64,000 nucleotides of DNA from Lactobacillus rodentium. Lineage in GTDB: Bacteria > Bacillota > Bacilli > Lactobacillales > Lactobacillaceae. The notes under the pieces were generated by a model. That model did not search any database. It was not told where the DNA came from and saw only the letters and a list, made by a program, of their open reading frames with translations. Each line of letters starts with the position of its first letter. The stretch's first letter is position 1. Shown here in pieces: positions 1 to 7,925 of this stretch. The DNA is taken from the NCBI RefSeq assembly GCF_003423665.1, contig NZ_BFBY01000001.1:186001-250000 (forward strand), given 5' to 3'. The translations under genes and the position numbers were made by a program.

Positions 1-1
1 A

Positions 2-1168
2 GACCTTGAAAAGACAGTAACTCGTACTATTACATATGTAGGTGCTGGAGATAAAACTCCTAAAGAAGTTGTTCAAAGCATTAACTTTACTGCAAGTGGT
101 GAATTAGATAAAGTAACTGGTAAATGGATCAAGAATTTAACTTGGACACCAGATAAAGGCACTTTAGCTAGTGTAACTACTCCAGTAATTGAGGGCTATC
201 ACGTAGTAAGTGTAAGTGCAGATTCTAAAGATGGTGTAAATGTTGACAGCATTGCAATTACTCGTAAGAGTACTGATAGCAAAGTAGTTGTAATTTATGC
301 CGAAAATGGACATATTATCCCCGTTGATCCAAATGGTCATAAGATTCCAAATGCACCAACTCCACAATATCCAACGGATCCAACCAATCCGTCAAAGGTA
401 ACCCCTAATGAACCTGTACCAGAAATTCCTGGTTACATTCCTAACACTCCTACTGTTACTCCTGAAAACCCAGGTAAAGATACTGAAGTAACTTATACTA
501 AGAAAGAAACTGCAACAGTTCCACCATTAGTAGAAAACCAACCAGAAGCAGCCGTTGATACAATTAAATATATCGATGACACTACTGGTAAGACAATGTC
601 AGAAGTAAAAGTAGGTGGTGCCGTAGGTTCTAATGTGACATATACCACTACTGCAACTATTGCAGATTATGAAGCTCAAGGTTATAAGTTTGTCTCAAGC
701 AACTTTGAAAACGGTAAAGAAGTATATGTAAAAGGTGGTCAAACCTTTGAAGTTCACTTTACTAAAGGAACTGAACCAGTTGTACCAACCACACCAACTG
801 ATCCAAACCCAACTCCAGAACCACATCCACAACCAAACCCAGATACTGATGTTCCAGATATTCCATCTCCAGAAGTACCAAGTGTAGATGTACCAATGCC
901 ACACCCACAAACTCCTGAAGTTCCAGAAGAACCAGATGAAACACCGGCCCCACACGCAACTACTCCAGAAACTCCAGTTTCAGAAGCCGAAGGCGAAGTA
1001 CCAGTAGTTCACGCAAGTGATAATGACGATGTGCCAATGCCACACGCAGCACAAGAAACATTACCACAAACTGGCGAAAAGACCTCAGTCATGGCAGTAA
1101 TTGCCGGAGCATTTGCTTCAGTATTAGGTATCTTCGGTTTAGCTAGCCGCAGAAAAGAAGATAAGTAG
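2..1168 (+). CDS. Mub-like LPxTG surface protein, C-terminal part (5' end outside window)
   Basis: The reading frame is open from base 2, so this is the end of a longer gene; the ATG at 596 is internal. About the first 100 residues resemble a Mub B2-like mucin-binding module (VTRTITYV start, VTGKW in the middle). A Pro-rich linker follows (VDPNGHKIP... ending VTYTKK), then a second beta-rich module from about base 550 to 770. Next comes a Pro/Glu/His-rich wall-spanning stretch with two VPMPH motifs. The end is a sortase signal: LPQTG at 1061-1075, a hydrophobic segment and an RRKEDK tail. It is expected to be covalently attached to peptidoglycan and to bind mucus or host glycans; the binding role is inferred from the family. 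The linker resembles those of the giant adhesin at 18.8-28.5 kb. A terminator follows directly. Confidence 0.9.
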   Translation, partial: DLEKTVTRTITYVGAGDKTPKEVVQSINFTASGELDKVTGKWIKNLTWTPDKGTLASVTTPVIEGYHVVSVSADSKDGVNVDSIAITRKSTDSKVVVIYAENGHIIPVDPNGHKIPNAPTPQYPTDPTNPSKVTPNEPVPEIPGYIPNTPTVTPENPGKDTEVTYTKKETATVPPLVENQPEAAVDTIKYIDDTTGKTMSEVKVGGAVGSNVTYTTTATIADYEAQGYKFVSSNFENGKEVYVKGGQTFEVHFTKGTEPVVPTTPTDPNPTPEPHPQPNPDTDVPDIPSPEVPSVDVPMPHPQTPEVPEEPDETPAPHATTPETPVSEAEGEVPVVHASDNDDVPMPHAAQETLPQTGEKTSVMAVIAGAFASVLGIFGLASRRKEDK

Positions 1169-1174
1169 TTAGAA

Positions 1175-1203
1175 AAAGAGATTCTTAGAAGAATCTCTTT
1201 TTT
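1175..1203 (+). terminator. Rho-independent terminator of the Mub-like gene
   Basis: A perfect 10-12 bp stem (AAAGAGATTCTT paired with AAGAATCTCTTT) is followed by a T run, a few bases after the TAG stop. Confidence 0.9.
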
Positions 1204-1260
1204 ACATTATTAATAGATTATTTTTTTGAATAAAATAGGTGGATTTGTTTAAATAAAAGT

Positions 1261-2124
1261 ATGATTAAGAAATATTTGAATAGACAGATGATCTATAAGT
1301 GGATCATTGCGATTCTAGCAATTTGGGATATCCTCTTAATCTTCATGGATTTTGCGGGATTTGTTAATATTAATTCGCCCGATTCTAAATGGTTCTGGGT
1401 AAATAATTTAATTTTAATTATTTTTGCAATTGATTATTTTATTGGCTTAGCTAAAGCAAAAGACAAAAAGCATTTTGTTGCAACTCATATTTTTGATTTA
1501 TTAGCAATTATTCCAGTAGGTCTTGTTTTTAGTGGAATGCAATTAGCCAAGTTAGGAGATGTGGGACTTTATTTTCGGCTGTTAAGACTTATTCGTTTAG
1601 CTGGGTTAATGGGCAAATTAAGAGAAATTTGGCATACTAACGGTATCTTGTATATCCTTTATTTTGCGATGGCCTTTATTATGTTGGGTGCGGTTGCTAT
1701 TTCAATTACTGAACATGTAAGTTTAGATACAGCTTTTTGGTGGGCTGTTACAACTGCAAGTACAGTTGGTTATGGTGATATTTCCAGTCGCACCTTAACT
1801 CCTGATTCCTTAATTGGAAAAGGCGTTGTCTTAATTATGATCTTAGTGGGAGTCGGTGTAATGGGGCTGGTAACAAGTTCGCTCACTGCTTACTTAATGC
1901 GTAGAGATCGTAAACAAGTGCAAGAGCCACTTAAACCAAAATCAGAAACTGATAACTTAAATCTGATCTTGGATAAATTAGATAAGCTTGAAAAACAAAA
2001 CCAAGATTTGATGAAGGCTAATCAAAAAATGCAAGTTCAAATTGATGCCTTACAAGATCAACCTCATCATTCAGATTGGAAGAAGTTTAAGGCTTGGCTT
2101 AAAGAACGTAAAGAGGATAAATAA
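1261..2124 (+). CDS. Voltage-gated-type potassium channel
   Basis: This 287-residue protein is an integral membrane ion channel of the 6-TM K+ channel family. The selectivity filter TVGYGD lies at about residues 168-173, between two C-terminal membrane helices. An arginine-spaced helix (RLLRLIRLAG, about residues 106-115) resembles the S4 voltage sensor, so a full sensor-plus-pore layout is likely rather than a 2-TM channel. The last about 65 residues are a charged, heptad-like coiled coil (NLILDKLDKLEKQNQDL) that may drive tetramer assembly; no RCK/TrkA-N domain is present. The best ribosome site (AGGTGG at 1237-1242) lies an unusually long 18 bases before the ATG, and no better in-frame start was found. 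It is probably transcribed alone, between two terminators. Confidence 0.88.
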   Translation: MIKKYLNRQMIYKWIIAILAIWDILLIFMDFAGFVNINSPDSKWFWVNNLILIIFAIDYFIGLAKAKDKKHFVATHIFDLLAIIPVGLVFSGMQLAKLGDVGLYFRLLRLIRLAGLMGKLREIWHTNGILYILYFAMAFIMLGAVAISITEHVSLDTAFWWAVTTASTVGYGDISSRTLTPDSLIGKGVVLIMILVGVGVMGLVTSSLTAYLMRRDRKQVQEPLKPKSETDNLNLILDKLDKLEKQNQDLMKANQKMQVQIDALQDQPHHSDWKKFKAWLKERKEDK

Positions 2125-2152
2125 AAGGGCATCCCTAGTGAGGATGCCCTTT
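2124..2152. terminator. Bidirectional terminator between converging genes
   Basis: An 11-bp stem (AAAGGGCATCC with GGATGCCCTTT) has T-rich sequence on both sides. It serves the K+ channel gene on + and the small membrane protein gene on -. Confidence 0.8.
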
Positions 2153-2169
2153 GTATTTTGTAGCTCAAA

Positions 2170-2397
2170 TTAATATAATCTTAAGTACAAGTGTAAAATG
2201 ATGCCGAAGATAAAGTAAACTACGGAAAGGAGTAATACTGTCCAACCAGCAGTAATCCAAAATCTAGCCCAGGTTTGACGACTAGTTTGTAATTCTTGAC
2301 CGAAAACTTTATCTTTACCTTTAATTGCAAAACCAATAATTAAGGCAGCAACTGCAATAACAAGTAAAACTATAAAAATTGGAATTGAAAGATCCAT
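2170..2397 (-). CDS. Small two-helix membrane protein, function unknown
   Basis: This is a 75-residue protein I do not recognise as a named family. It has two hydrophobic segments (about residues 5-25 and 48-70) separated by a short charged loop (KGKDKVFGQELQTSRQTW), so it is predicted to be a membrane protein with a hairpin topology. A good ribosome site (AGGAGA) lies about 7 bases before the ATG. It is transcribed alone on the minus strand, converging on the K+ channel gene and diverging from the methyltransferase gene. No catalytic motif is visible. Confidence 0.75.
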   Translation of the reverse strand: MDLSIPIFIVLLVIAVAALIIGFAIKGKDKVFGQELQTSRQTWARFWITAGWTVLLLSVVYFIFGIILHLYLRLY

Positions 2398-2498
2398 TTT
2401 TCTTCTCCTATATCTTTATTCTTTATCTCTAGGTTACCACACTTAGGGTGAAAGAAGATATATTAAGATAAGATAATATTAGATAGAAATCGAGATTT

Positions 2499-3116
2499 AT
2501 GATGAAGCAAGAAAAAAATCAAATGTATTTTGCAACTGATCCTACCGCCAAACATGATGAACATCTTGTTGATTATCATGTAGACAATATTGATTTAAAA
2601 TTTACCACTGATGCAGGAGTATTTTCTAAGCTCAGAATTGATTATGGTTCGGGAGTTTTAATTAAGGAAATGAAAGAGCAAACCTTTCCAGCATGTGGTA
2701 TTTTGGATGTTGGCTGTGGTTATGGACCAATTGGATTGTTTGCAGCTAAGTTTTGGCCTAACCAAGAAGTAACAATGGTGGATGTCAACGAACGTGCATT
2801 AAATCTGGCGAAACGAAATGCTAGTTTAAATGATATTAATAATGTAAAAATTTTAGATTCTAATGGCTATGAAAATGTATCTGGAAGTTATGGCTTAATT
2901 GTTACTAATCCTCCTATCAGGGCAGGTAAAAAAGTAGTTGATGAAATTTTAAGGGGTGCCAAAGAATATTTAGTAGATGAAGGACTTTTATTAGCGGTAC
3001 TTCAAAAAAAGCAGGGTGCACCAAGTGCCAAGAAATTAATGACCCAAACTTTTGGTAATTGTGAAATCCTTAAACGAGATAAGGGTTATTATATTTTGGC
3101 TAGTCGCAAACAATAA
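2499..3116 (+). CDS. RsmC-type class I rRNA methyltransferase
   Basis: This is a 205-residue SAM-dependent methyltransferase of the RsmC/YbxB family, whose characterised members methylate a guanine N2 of 16S rRNA. The glycine-rich SAM-binding motif DVGCGYGPIG is at about residues 70-79, and the substrate-amine motif NPPIRAGK is at about 137-144. The N-terminal YHVDNIDLKFTTDAGVFSK segment is typical of the family's single-domain Gram-positive members. The exact target base is inferred only. Two adjacent ATGs (2499, 2502) are possible starts and the ribosome site is weak. tadA begins 15 bases after the stop, so the two are probably co-transcribed. Confidence 0.85.
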   Translation: MMKQEKNQMYFATDPTAKHDEHLVDYHVDNIDLKFTTDAGVFSKLRIDYGSGVLIKEMKEQTFPACGILDVGCGYGPIGLFAAKFWPNQEVTMVDVNERALNLAKRNASLNDINNVKILDSNGYENVSGSYGLIVTNPPIRAGKKVVDEILRGAKEYLVDEGLLLAVLQKKQGAPSAKKLMTQTFGNCEILKRDKGYYILASRKQ

Positions 3117-3131
3117 GAAAGGAAGCTATTT

Positions 3132-3641
3132 TTGCTAAGTAAGGCTGAAAAAGAAAAAGGAATGGATTTGGCATTTGCCCAAGCAGAACTTGCCCAAGCT
3201 CAAAACGAAGTTCCAATTGGAGCAGTGATATTAGATCAAAATGGAAAATTAATTGGCGCGGGTTATAATCGCCGTGAATTAGATGGAGATGCAACCCAAC
3301 ATGCTGAAATGATTGCAATTCGTGAAGCTTGTAAAAAACTCAACTCTTGGCGTCTAAATGATTGTAGTTTGTTTGTGACGCTAGAACCGTGTCCGATGTG
3401 TGCAGGTGCAATTATTAATTCTCGTTTGGCCAATGTTTTTTATGGTGCCTTTGACCCTAAAGCTGGAGCTGCTGGGAGTACCATTGATTTATTTTCAGTA
3501 GAGAAATTTAACCATCATCCGCAAGTTTATGGTGGCTTATATAAAGAACATGCTAGTCAACTATTAAAAGATTTCTTTAGACAAATAAGACAAAAACAAA
3601 AGCAAGCAAAAACGACAGATAATGGTGGAAAAAATTCTTAA
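3132..3641 (+). CDS. tadA: tRNA-specific adenosine deaminase
   Basis: This 169-residue enzyme deaminates adenosine-34 to inosine in the anticodon of tRNA-Arg(ACG). The zinc site is complete: H57-A-E59 supplies a ligand and the proton shuttle, and P86-C87-P88-M89-C90 supplies two cysteines. The fold is the cytidine/deoxycytidylate deaminase fold. The start is a TTG with AAAGGAAG upstream; no earlier ATG is in frame. The C-terminus ends in a Lys/Gln-rich basic tail. The gene lies between the methyltransferase gene and the SRP RNA, the usual arrangement in Firmicutes (tadA-scr-dnaX). Confidence 0.93.
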   Translation: MLSKAEKEKGMDLAFAQAELAQAQNEVPIGAVILDQNGKLIGAGYNRRELDGDATQHAEMIAIREACKKLNSWRLNDCSLFVTLEPCPMCAGAIINSRLANVFYGAFDPKAGAAGSTIDLFSVEKFNHHPQVYGGLYKEHASQLLKDFFRQIRQKQKQAKTTDNGGKNS

Positions 3642-3660
3642 AATACGCTATTATATCTGT

Positions 3661-3738
3661 AGGCAATATCCATCTTCTGAATCGTGTCAGGACCGGAAGG
3701 TAGCAGCACTAAGGTTGCTTGGGTATGTGCCTTTTTTT
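3661..3738 (+). ncRNA. ffs: Signal recognition particle RNA (small bacterial type)
   Basis: The sequence contains the near-invariant SRP RNA apex: GTCAGGACC, a GGAA tetraloop, then GGTAGCAGCAC. Flanking arms pair (GGCA..ATATCC with GGGTAT..GTGCC), giving one elongated hairpin of about 75 nt ending in a T run. It binds Ffh to form the particle that targets membrane and exported proteins to SecYEG. A TATTAT-like -10 box lies at 3649-3654, in the tail end of tadA. The compact form lacks the Alu domain found in Bacillus scRNA. Ends are estimated from pairing and may be off by several bases. Confidence 0.92.
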
Positions 3739-3749
3739 GTAGTAACCAA

Positions 3750-3787
3750 CAACTCTTGGCTCTTATTTGAGAGTTAGGAGTTTTTTA
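3750..3787 (+). terminator. Imperfect hairpin with T run between SRP RNA and dnaX
   Basis: AACTC/GAGTT and CTCT/AGAG helices enclose a small internal mismatch and are followed by six Ts (3781-3786). It could terminate SRP RNA transcripts or attenuate read-through into dnaX, whose ribosome site starts only a few bases later. Confidence 0.55.
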
Positions 3788-3802
3788 GTTAAGAGGTGCA
3801 AA

Positions 3803-5650
3803 ATGGCTTATCAAGCGCTTTATCGCAAATGGCGACCAAGAACCTTTGACGATGTAGTAGGTCAAGGTGCGATCACTGATACTTTAAAAAATGCTATTAA
3901 GCGTAATAAAATTTCTCATGCGTTTTTATTTGCAGGTCCGCGTGGAACAGGTAAAACTTCCTGTGCTAAAATTTTTGCTAAAGCTTTAAATTGTACTAAT
4001 CTTCAAGACGGTGAGCCATGTAATGAATGTGCAAATTGTCTTGCTGCAGATAAAGGCTCAATGAACGATATTATTGAAATTGATGCAGCTTCAAATAATG
4101 GAGTTGACGAGATTCGGGATATTCGTGATAAGGTCAAATATGCTCCAACCCAAGGAAAGTACAAAGTCTATATTATCGATGAGGTTCATATGCTTTCAAT
4201 GGGTGCTTTTAATGCTTTACTTAAGACACTCGAAGAGCCACCGGAACATGTAGTATTTATCTTAGCAACTACTGAATTACAAAAAGTTCCTGCGACAATT
4301 ATTTCACGAACACAGCGTTATAACTTTAAGCGGATTAGTGAAAATGATTTAGTAACTAGAATGCAGTATATTTTGGGTCAAGAAAAAATTGATTTTGAGC
4401 CAAAGGCACTTGAAGTAATTGCTCAAATCGCTGATGGAGGGATGCGTGATTCTTTAAGTATCTTGGATCAGATTTTATCTTATGATCAAGATAAGGTGAA
4501 ATATGAAGATGCGCTCAAAATCACGGGCTATGCTGACCAGGCTAAGATAGAAGAGCTTCTTTTACAATTGCTACAAGAACAAACACAAACAGCCTTAGGT
4601 TTAGTTAAAGAATTAATTCAAAATGGCTCTTCAAGTCAAAATATCTTGGATGGACTTATTCAATTAACTGTTCGCGTAATGTTAGCAGTTAAGGGGCAGC
4701 AAGAAGAACATTTTCTGACAGATAATTATTTAGAAGAAGTTAAGGAAATAAAACAAACTAAGTTTTCTCAACTTGTTAATCAGGCAAACGATGCACTGAA
4801 TGATTTACGTTTTACTAACCAGCAACAAATACCGCTGTATGTATTTATTGTAAAGGCAGCGCAAAAACAAAGTAATGAAGTAGTTAATCCAGTTCAAGCA
4901 GAATCGACACCTGTTCAGACGACTAATAGCAGTAATGCTGATTTTGCTAAACTACAAGCACAAGTTGCCGAACTAAAAAAGCAAGTTGCTGCTTTGGGAA
5001 AACCGTCACGGACAACTACTAATAATGATTTTTCTGGCAAAATTACTGATAACTACCAACCGAAAAAATTAGCCAATGAGCCAGAGCAAAATCAACAAGC
5101 TGATGTGCAAGAACCTAAGAAGAAAAAGACTACTAAACGTCCAAATAATACCCAAGCGGCCCAAGAAAATAATCGTCGTAAAGTTTACCATGTTTTAGAA
5201 AATGCCACTAAGCAAGACATTACGGCTATTAAAGATGTTTGGCCTGATTTATTAACAATGCTTGAGGTATCTCAAAGAGCAGTTTTAGAAGTTTTGGAAC
5301 CTGTGGCTGCTAGTTCAAGTCAAGTTGTTTTAAAATGTAAGTATGAATTATGGTTCGAACGGGCAAATAAAGATAACGATCTAGTAAATCAATTAGAAAG
5401 TAATATTGCTCGGCTAACTCAACATAATTATGATATTGTTTTAGTAGCTGATTCAGCTTGGGCACAGGTTAGAAAGGACTTTGTAGCCAGTCATAAAGAA
5501 GAGCTACTAGCTAAAAAACTTAAAAAAATGGAGGCTAGTGAGCAAGAAGAAAAAGATGATGGTCAAGTCCATGCAAGTGCTGAAGAGCAAAAAGAAGTAG
5601 TAGAAAAAGCCAAAGACCTATTTGGTGATTTAGCACAAATTAAAGATTAA
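3803..5650 (+). CDS. dnaX: DNA polymerase III gamma/tau subunit (clamp loader)
   Basis: This is the 615-residue ATPase of the clamp loader that opens the beta clamp and organises the replisome. Walker A is G45PRGTGKTS; zinc ligands are C64, C73, C76 and C79; the DEXX motif is IIDEVHMLS and sensor 1 is ATTELQKVP. AAA+ domains I-III end near residue 370. A low-complexity Gln/Asn/Lys linker follows, then a tau-like C-terminal domain that would bind the polymerase. The start chosen is ATG 3803 (AGAGGTG upstream, MAYQALYRKWRP), not the TTG at 3767, which adds 12 residues that match no family N-terminus. An A_AAA_AAG heptamer lies in phase at 4975-4981. It heads the block dnaX-ybaB-recR-yaaL. Confidence 0.96.
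   Translation: MAYQALYRKWRPRTFDDVVGQGAITDTLKNAIKRNKISHAFLFAGPRGTGKTSCAKIFAKALNCTNLQDGEPCNECANCLAADKGSMNDIIEIDAASNNGVDEIRDIRDKVKYAPTQGKYKVYIIDEVHMLSMGAFNALLKTLEEPPEHVVFILATTELQKVPATIISRTQRYNFKRISENDLVTRMQYILGQEKIDFEPKALEVIAQIADGGMRDSLSILDQILSYDQDKVKYEDALKITGYADQAKIEELLLQLLQEQTQTALGLVKELIQNGSSSQNILDGLIQLTVRVMLAVKGQQEEHFLTDNYLEEVKEIKQTKFSQLVNQANDALNDLRFTNQQQIPLYVFIVKAAQKQSNEVVNPVQAESTPVQTTNSSNADFAKLQAQVAELKKQVAALGKPSRTTTNNDFSGKITDNYQPKKLANEPEQNQQADVQEPKKKKTTKRPNNTQAAQENNRRKVYHVLENATKQDITAIKDVWPDLLTMLEVSQRAVLEVLEPVAASSSQVVLKCKYELWFERANKDNDLVNQLESNIARLTQHNYDIVLVADSAWAQVRKDFVASHKEELLAKKLKKMEASEQEEKDDGQVHASAEEQKEVVEKAKDLFGDLAQIKD
4975..4981 (+). other. Candidate -1 frameshift heptamer in dnaX
   Basis: A_AAA_AAG occurs in the same codon phase as the programmed site of E. 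coli dnaX (zero-frame codons CTA AAA AAG, ending at codon 393). A -1 shift adds 13 codons and stops at TAA, giving about 406 residues: the AAA+ domains without the tau tail. No strong upstream Shine-Dalgarno-like stimulator is seen, and only a weak AGTTG/CAACT hairpin lies downstream. Confidence 0.4.
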
Positions 5651-5677
5651 AATACAAATGTAAAAGGAGATAATATT

Positions 5678-6007
5678 ATGAGTAAAGGTCCAAATTTTGG
5701 TGGTATGAATATGGGAAATATGCAAAGCTTGATGAAACAAGCCAAAAAAATGCAAAAGCAAATGGCTGAAGAACAAGCTAATCTAGCTCAACAAGAATTC
5801 ATTGGTAAATCAGCTGATGATTTAGTCATTGCAACTTTTAATGGTGATCGTAAGTTAAAGGATCTTAAGATTGAAGCAGAAGCAATTGATCCTGATGATC
5901 CAGATATGTTACAAGATTTGATTATTGATGCCGTCAATAAGGGTATTAAAGAAGTTGAAGATGCTACGCAAGCATCAATGGGAAAATATACTAAAGGATT
6001 TATGTAA
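5678..6007 (+). CDS. YbaB/EbfC nucleoid-associated protein
   Basis: This 109-residue protein belongs to the YbaB/EbfC family of small dimeric DNA-binding proteins encoded between dnaX and recR in most bacteria. The N-terminal Met/Gly/Gln-rich segment and long helix ([18 protein letters not shown]) and the central beta region ([24 protein letters not shown]) match the family. An AAAGGAG ribosome site precedes the ATG. It is 27 bases after dnaX, and recR starts 1 base after its stop, so it is surely in the dnaX-recR operon. A role in nucleoid structure or recombination support is known for the family, not shown here. Confidence 0.93.
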   Translation: MSKGPNFGGMNMGNMQSLMKQAKKMQKQMAEEQANLAQQEFIGKSADDLVIATFNGDRKLKDLKIEAEAIDPDDPDMLQDLIIDAVNKGIKEVEDATQASMGKYTKGFM

Positions 6008-6008
6008 A

Positions 6009-6608
6009 ATGCAATATCCATTGCCAATCGCGCGTTTAATTGAAAGTTACATGAAATTACCTGGTATTGGAGAAAAAACCGCAACACGATTAGCTTTTTA
6101 TACTTTAGATATGCCTAAAGAAGATGTGGAAGATTTTTCTACTTCCTTGCGGGATGTTAAAGTGAATTTACACACTTGTTCAATTTGTGGCAATATCACA
6201 GAAAATGATCCCTGTGATATTTGTAAAGATAAAAGTCGTGATCAAACTACCATTATGGTGGTCGAACAACCAAAAGATGTTATGGCTTTTGAAGAAATGG
6301 GTGAATATAATGGCTTGTATCACGTGTTACACGGTGTTTTATCCCCAATGGATGGTATTGGACCAGAAGAAGTTAATATCAAGAGTTTAATCACCCGTTT
6401 GCAGAAAAATGATCAAGTAAAAGAAGTTATTCTGGCACTTAATTCCACTCCTGAAGGTGAATCAACTGCCATGTATATTGGAAAGCTGATCAAGCCGGCA
6501 GGAATCAAAGTTTCTCGTTTGGCAGCAGGTTTAGCAGTCGGAAGTGACATTGAATATGCAAACTCGATTACCTTGAAAAGAGCTGTTCAAGGGAGAACAA
6601 CATTATGA
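6009..6608 (+). CDS. recR: Recombination protein RecR
   Basis: This is a 199-residue RecR, partner of RecF and RecO in loading RecA onto gapped, SSB-coated DNA. An N-terminal helix-hairpin-helix ([16 protein letters not shown]) precedes a four-Cys zinc module (C57, C60, C69, C72) and a Toprim domain ([17 protein letters not shown], then [13 protein letters not shown]). The start taken is ATG 6009, immediately after the ybaB stop, with AAAGGA in the end of ybaB. A longer frame begins within ybaB at 5925 but its extra residues match nothing. The stop overlaps the yaaL start (ATGA). Confidence 0.95.
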   Translation: MQYPLPIARLIESYMKLPGIGEKTATRLAFYTLDMPKEDVEDFSTSLRDVKVNLHTCSICGNITENDPCDICKDKSRDQTTIMVVEQPKDVMAFEEMGEYNGLYHVLHGVLSPMDGIGPEEVNIKSLITRLQKNDQVKEVILALNSTPEGESTAMYIGKLIKPAGIKVSRLAAGLAVGSDIEYANSITLKRAVQGRTTL

Positions 6609-6844
6609 GTCTATTAAATAAAAATCGCATTAAGAAGTTAGGCGACGACCAATTAATCGAAACAATTGCTCGATTGCAAACGCAATTAGCGAATCAAAAG
6701 ATGTTTGATCAAACTACGATCGATTTATCAGATGATAATCGAATTGCTGATCGCATCTTACAAGCAAAATATAATTTTTTGTATGAAGAAGCTAAACGGA
6801 GAAACACAAAATCTAGTGGCTTAGGAAGTGTGATTACACAATAA
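6605..6844 (+). CDS. YaaL-like DUF2508 protein
   Basis: This is a 79-residue, mostly helical, charged cytoplasmic protein of the YaaL/DUF2508 family, found after recR in Bacillus and lactobacilli. Its ATG overlaps the recR stop by 4 bases, indicating translational coupling. No enzymatic motif is visible and the function of the family is not known to me. A strong terminator follows, ending the dnaX-ybaB-recR-yaaL operon. Confidence 0.85.
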   Translation: MSLLNKNRIKKLGDDQLIETIARLQTQLANQKMFDQTTIDLSDDNRIADRILQAKYNFLYEEAKRRNTKSSGLGSVITQ

Positions 6845-6848
6845 AATG

Positions 6849-6874
6849 TACCCATTTTGATGGGTATTTTTTTT
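6849..6874 (+). terminator. Terminator ending the dnaX-recR-yaaL operon
   Basis: The stem TACCCAT/ATGGGTA with a TTTG-type loop is followed by eight Ts. Confidence 0.92.
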
Positions 6875-6950
6875 ACAAAAATATTTGTTTTAAAAAAGCA
6901 AGACTGTTTTTAACTAATTCTTTCCAGTAAAATTAGTTTGGAGGCTAATC

Positions 6951-7589
6951 ATGAAAGGACATTTTATTACTTTTGAAGGCCCAGATGGCGCTGGAAAAAC
7001 AACAATTATTAATGAGATCTTTAAACAAATTCCCCAAGATAAGCAAACAAAGATCTTAGTCACGCGTGAACCAGGTGGTTCAAAAATTTCAGAAACGATC
7101 AGACAAATAATTTTAGATCCTGCAAATAAGGAGATGGATGATCGGACCGAAGCATTATTATATGCCGCACAACGTGGACAACACGTTAATGAAACAATCT
7201 TACCCGCTCTTAGTACGGGTAAAACTGTGTTTTCCGATCGTTACATTGATAGTTCGCTGGCATATCAAGGCGTAGGCCGCGATTTAGGTATTGATGACGT
7301 GAAGGAAATTAATAATTTTGCGACTAACAATTTGACGCCCGATTTAACCCTGTTTTTTGATTTACCACCAGAAGTGGGTCTAGCAAGAATTCAAAAATTA
7401 CGCCCTGATCAAGAAGATCGGTTGGAACAAGAAAAGCTTACTTTCCACCAAAAGGTTTATGAAGGCTATCAAGAATTAGTAAAAAGATATCCTGACCGAA
7501 TTCAAGTTGTTGATGCTAGTCAAACAATTCCTGAAGTAACAGCTCAAAGTGTTAAAATATTAAAAAGAAAATTTCCTGACCTATTTTAA
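6951..7589 (+). CDS. tmk: Thymidylate kinase
   Basis: This 212-residue enzyme phosphorylates dTMP to dTDP with ATP, an essential step of dTTP synthesis. The P-loop is G10PDGAGKT, the DR(Y/H) motif is [13 protein letters not shown], and the nucleotide-binding TREPGG motif is intact. The lid region ([13 protein letters not shown]) resembles Gram-positive enzymes. The ribosome site GGAGG precedes ATG 6951. The gene begins a new transcription unit after the yaaL terminator, followed closely by darA and holB as in Bacillus. Confidence 0.96.
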   Translation: MKGHFITFEGPDGAGKTTIINEIFKQIPQDKQTKILVTREPGGSKISETIRQIILDPANKEMDDRTEALLYAAQRGQHVNETILPALSTGKTVFSDRYIDSSLAYQGVGRDLGIDDVKEINNFATNNLTPDLTLFFDLPPEVGLARIQKLRPDQEDRLEQEKLTFHQKVYEGYQELVKRYPDRIQVVDASQTIPEVTAQSVKILKRKFPDLF

Positions 7590-7604
7590 AGGACTGACTA
7601 CTAA

Positions 7605-7925
7605 ATGAAATTAATTATTGCAATTGTACAAAATAAAGATGCTGACGAATTGGCCAAACACTTTATTGAAAATGATATTCGTGCGACAAAGCTTGCCACA
7701 AGTGGCGGTTTCTTAAAGGCTGGTAATACAACCTTTATGATTGGAATTAGCGATGAACGAGTAGAGCAAGTAATTGATCTAATAAAGGAATACTCGCATA
7801 AACGGGAACAATATTTAGCCCCTAATATGAGTATGGGATCAACAATGTTTGCTAAGGGTGTCGAAGTTGAGGTAGGCGGTGCAACTGTTTTTGTATTGCC
7901 AGTTGAAAGTTTTGTACAATTCTAA
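7605..7925 (+). CDS. darA: Cyclic-di-AMP receptor, PII-like
   Basis: This 106-residue protein is a member of the DarA/PstA (YaaQ) family, trimeric PII-like proteins that bind cyclic di-AMP. The N-terminal MKLIIAIVQNKDADEL and the TSGGFLKAGNTTFMIG loop are characteristic. It lies between tmk and holB exactly as in other Firmicutes. The downstream target of this receptor is still poorly understood. The stop codon overlaps the holB ATG by one base (TAATG), implying coupled translation. The yaaR gene that sits here in Bacillus is absent. Confidence 0.92.
   Translation: MKLIIAIVQNKDADELAKHFIENDIRATKLATSGGFLKAGNTTFMIGISDERVEQVIDLIKEYSHKREQYLAPNMSMGSTMFAKGVEVEVGGATVFVLPVESFVQF

Noticed and set aside
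5925-6008. N-terminal extension of recR inside ybaB
   Set aside because: The extra 28 residues match no RecR; the ATG at 6009 directly after the ybaB stop gives the normal family length.
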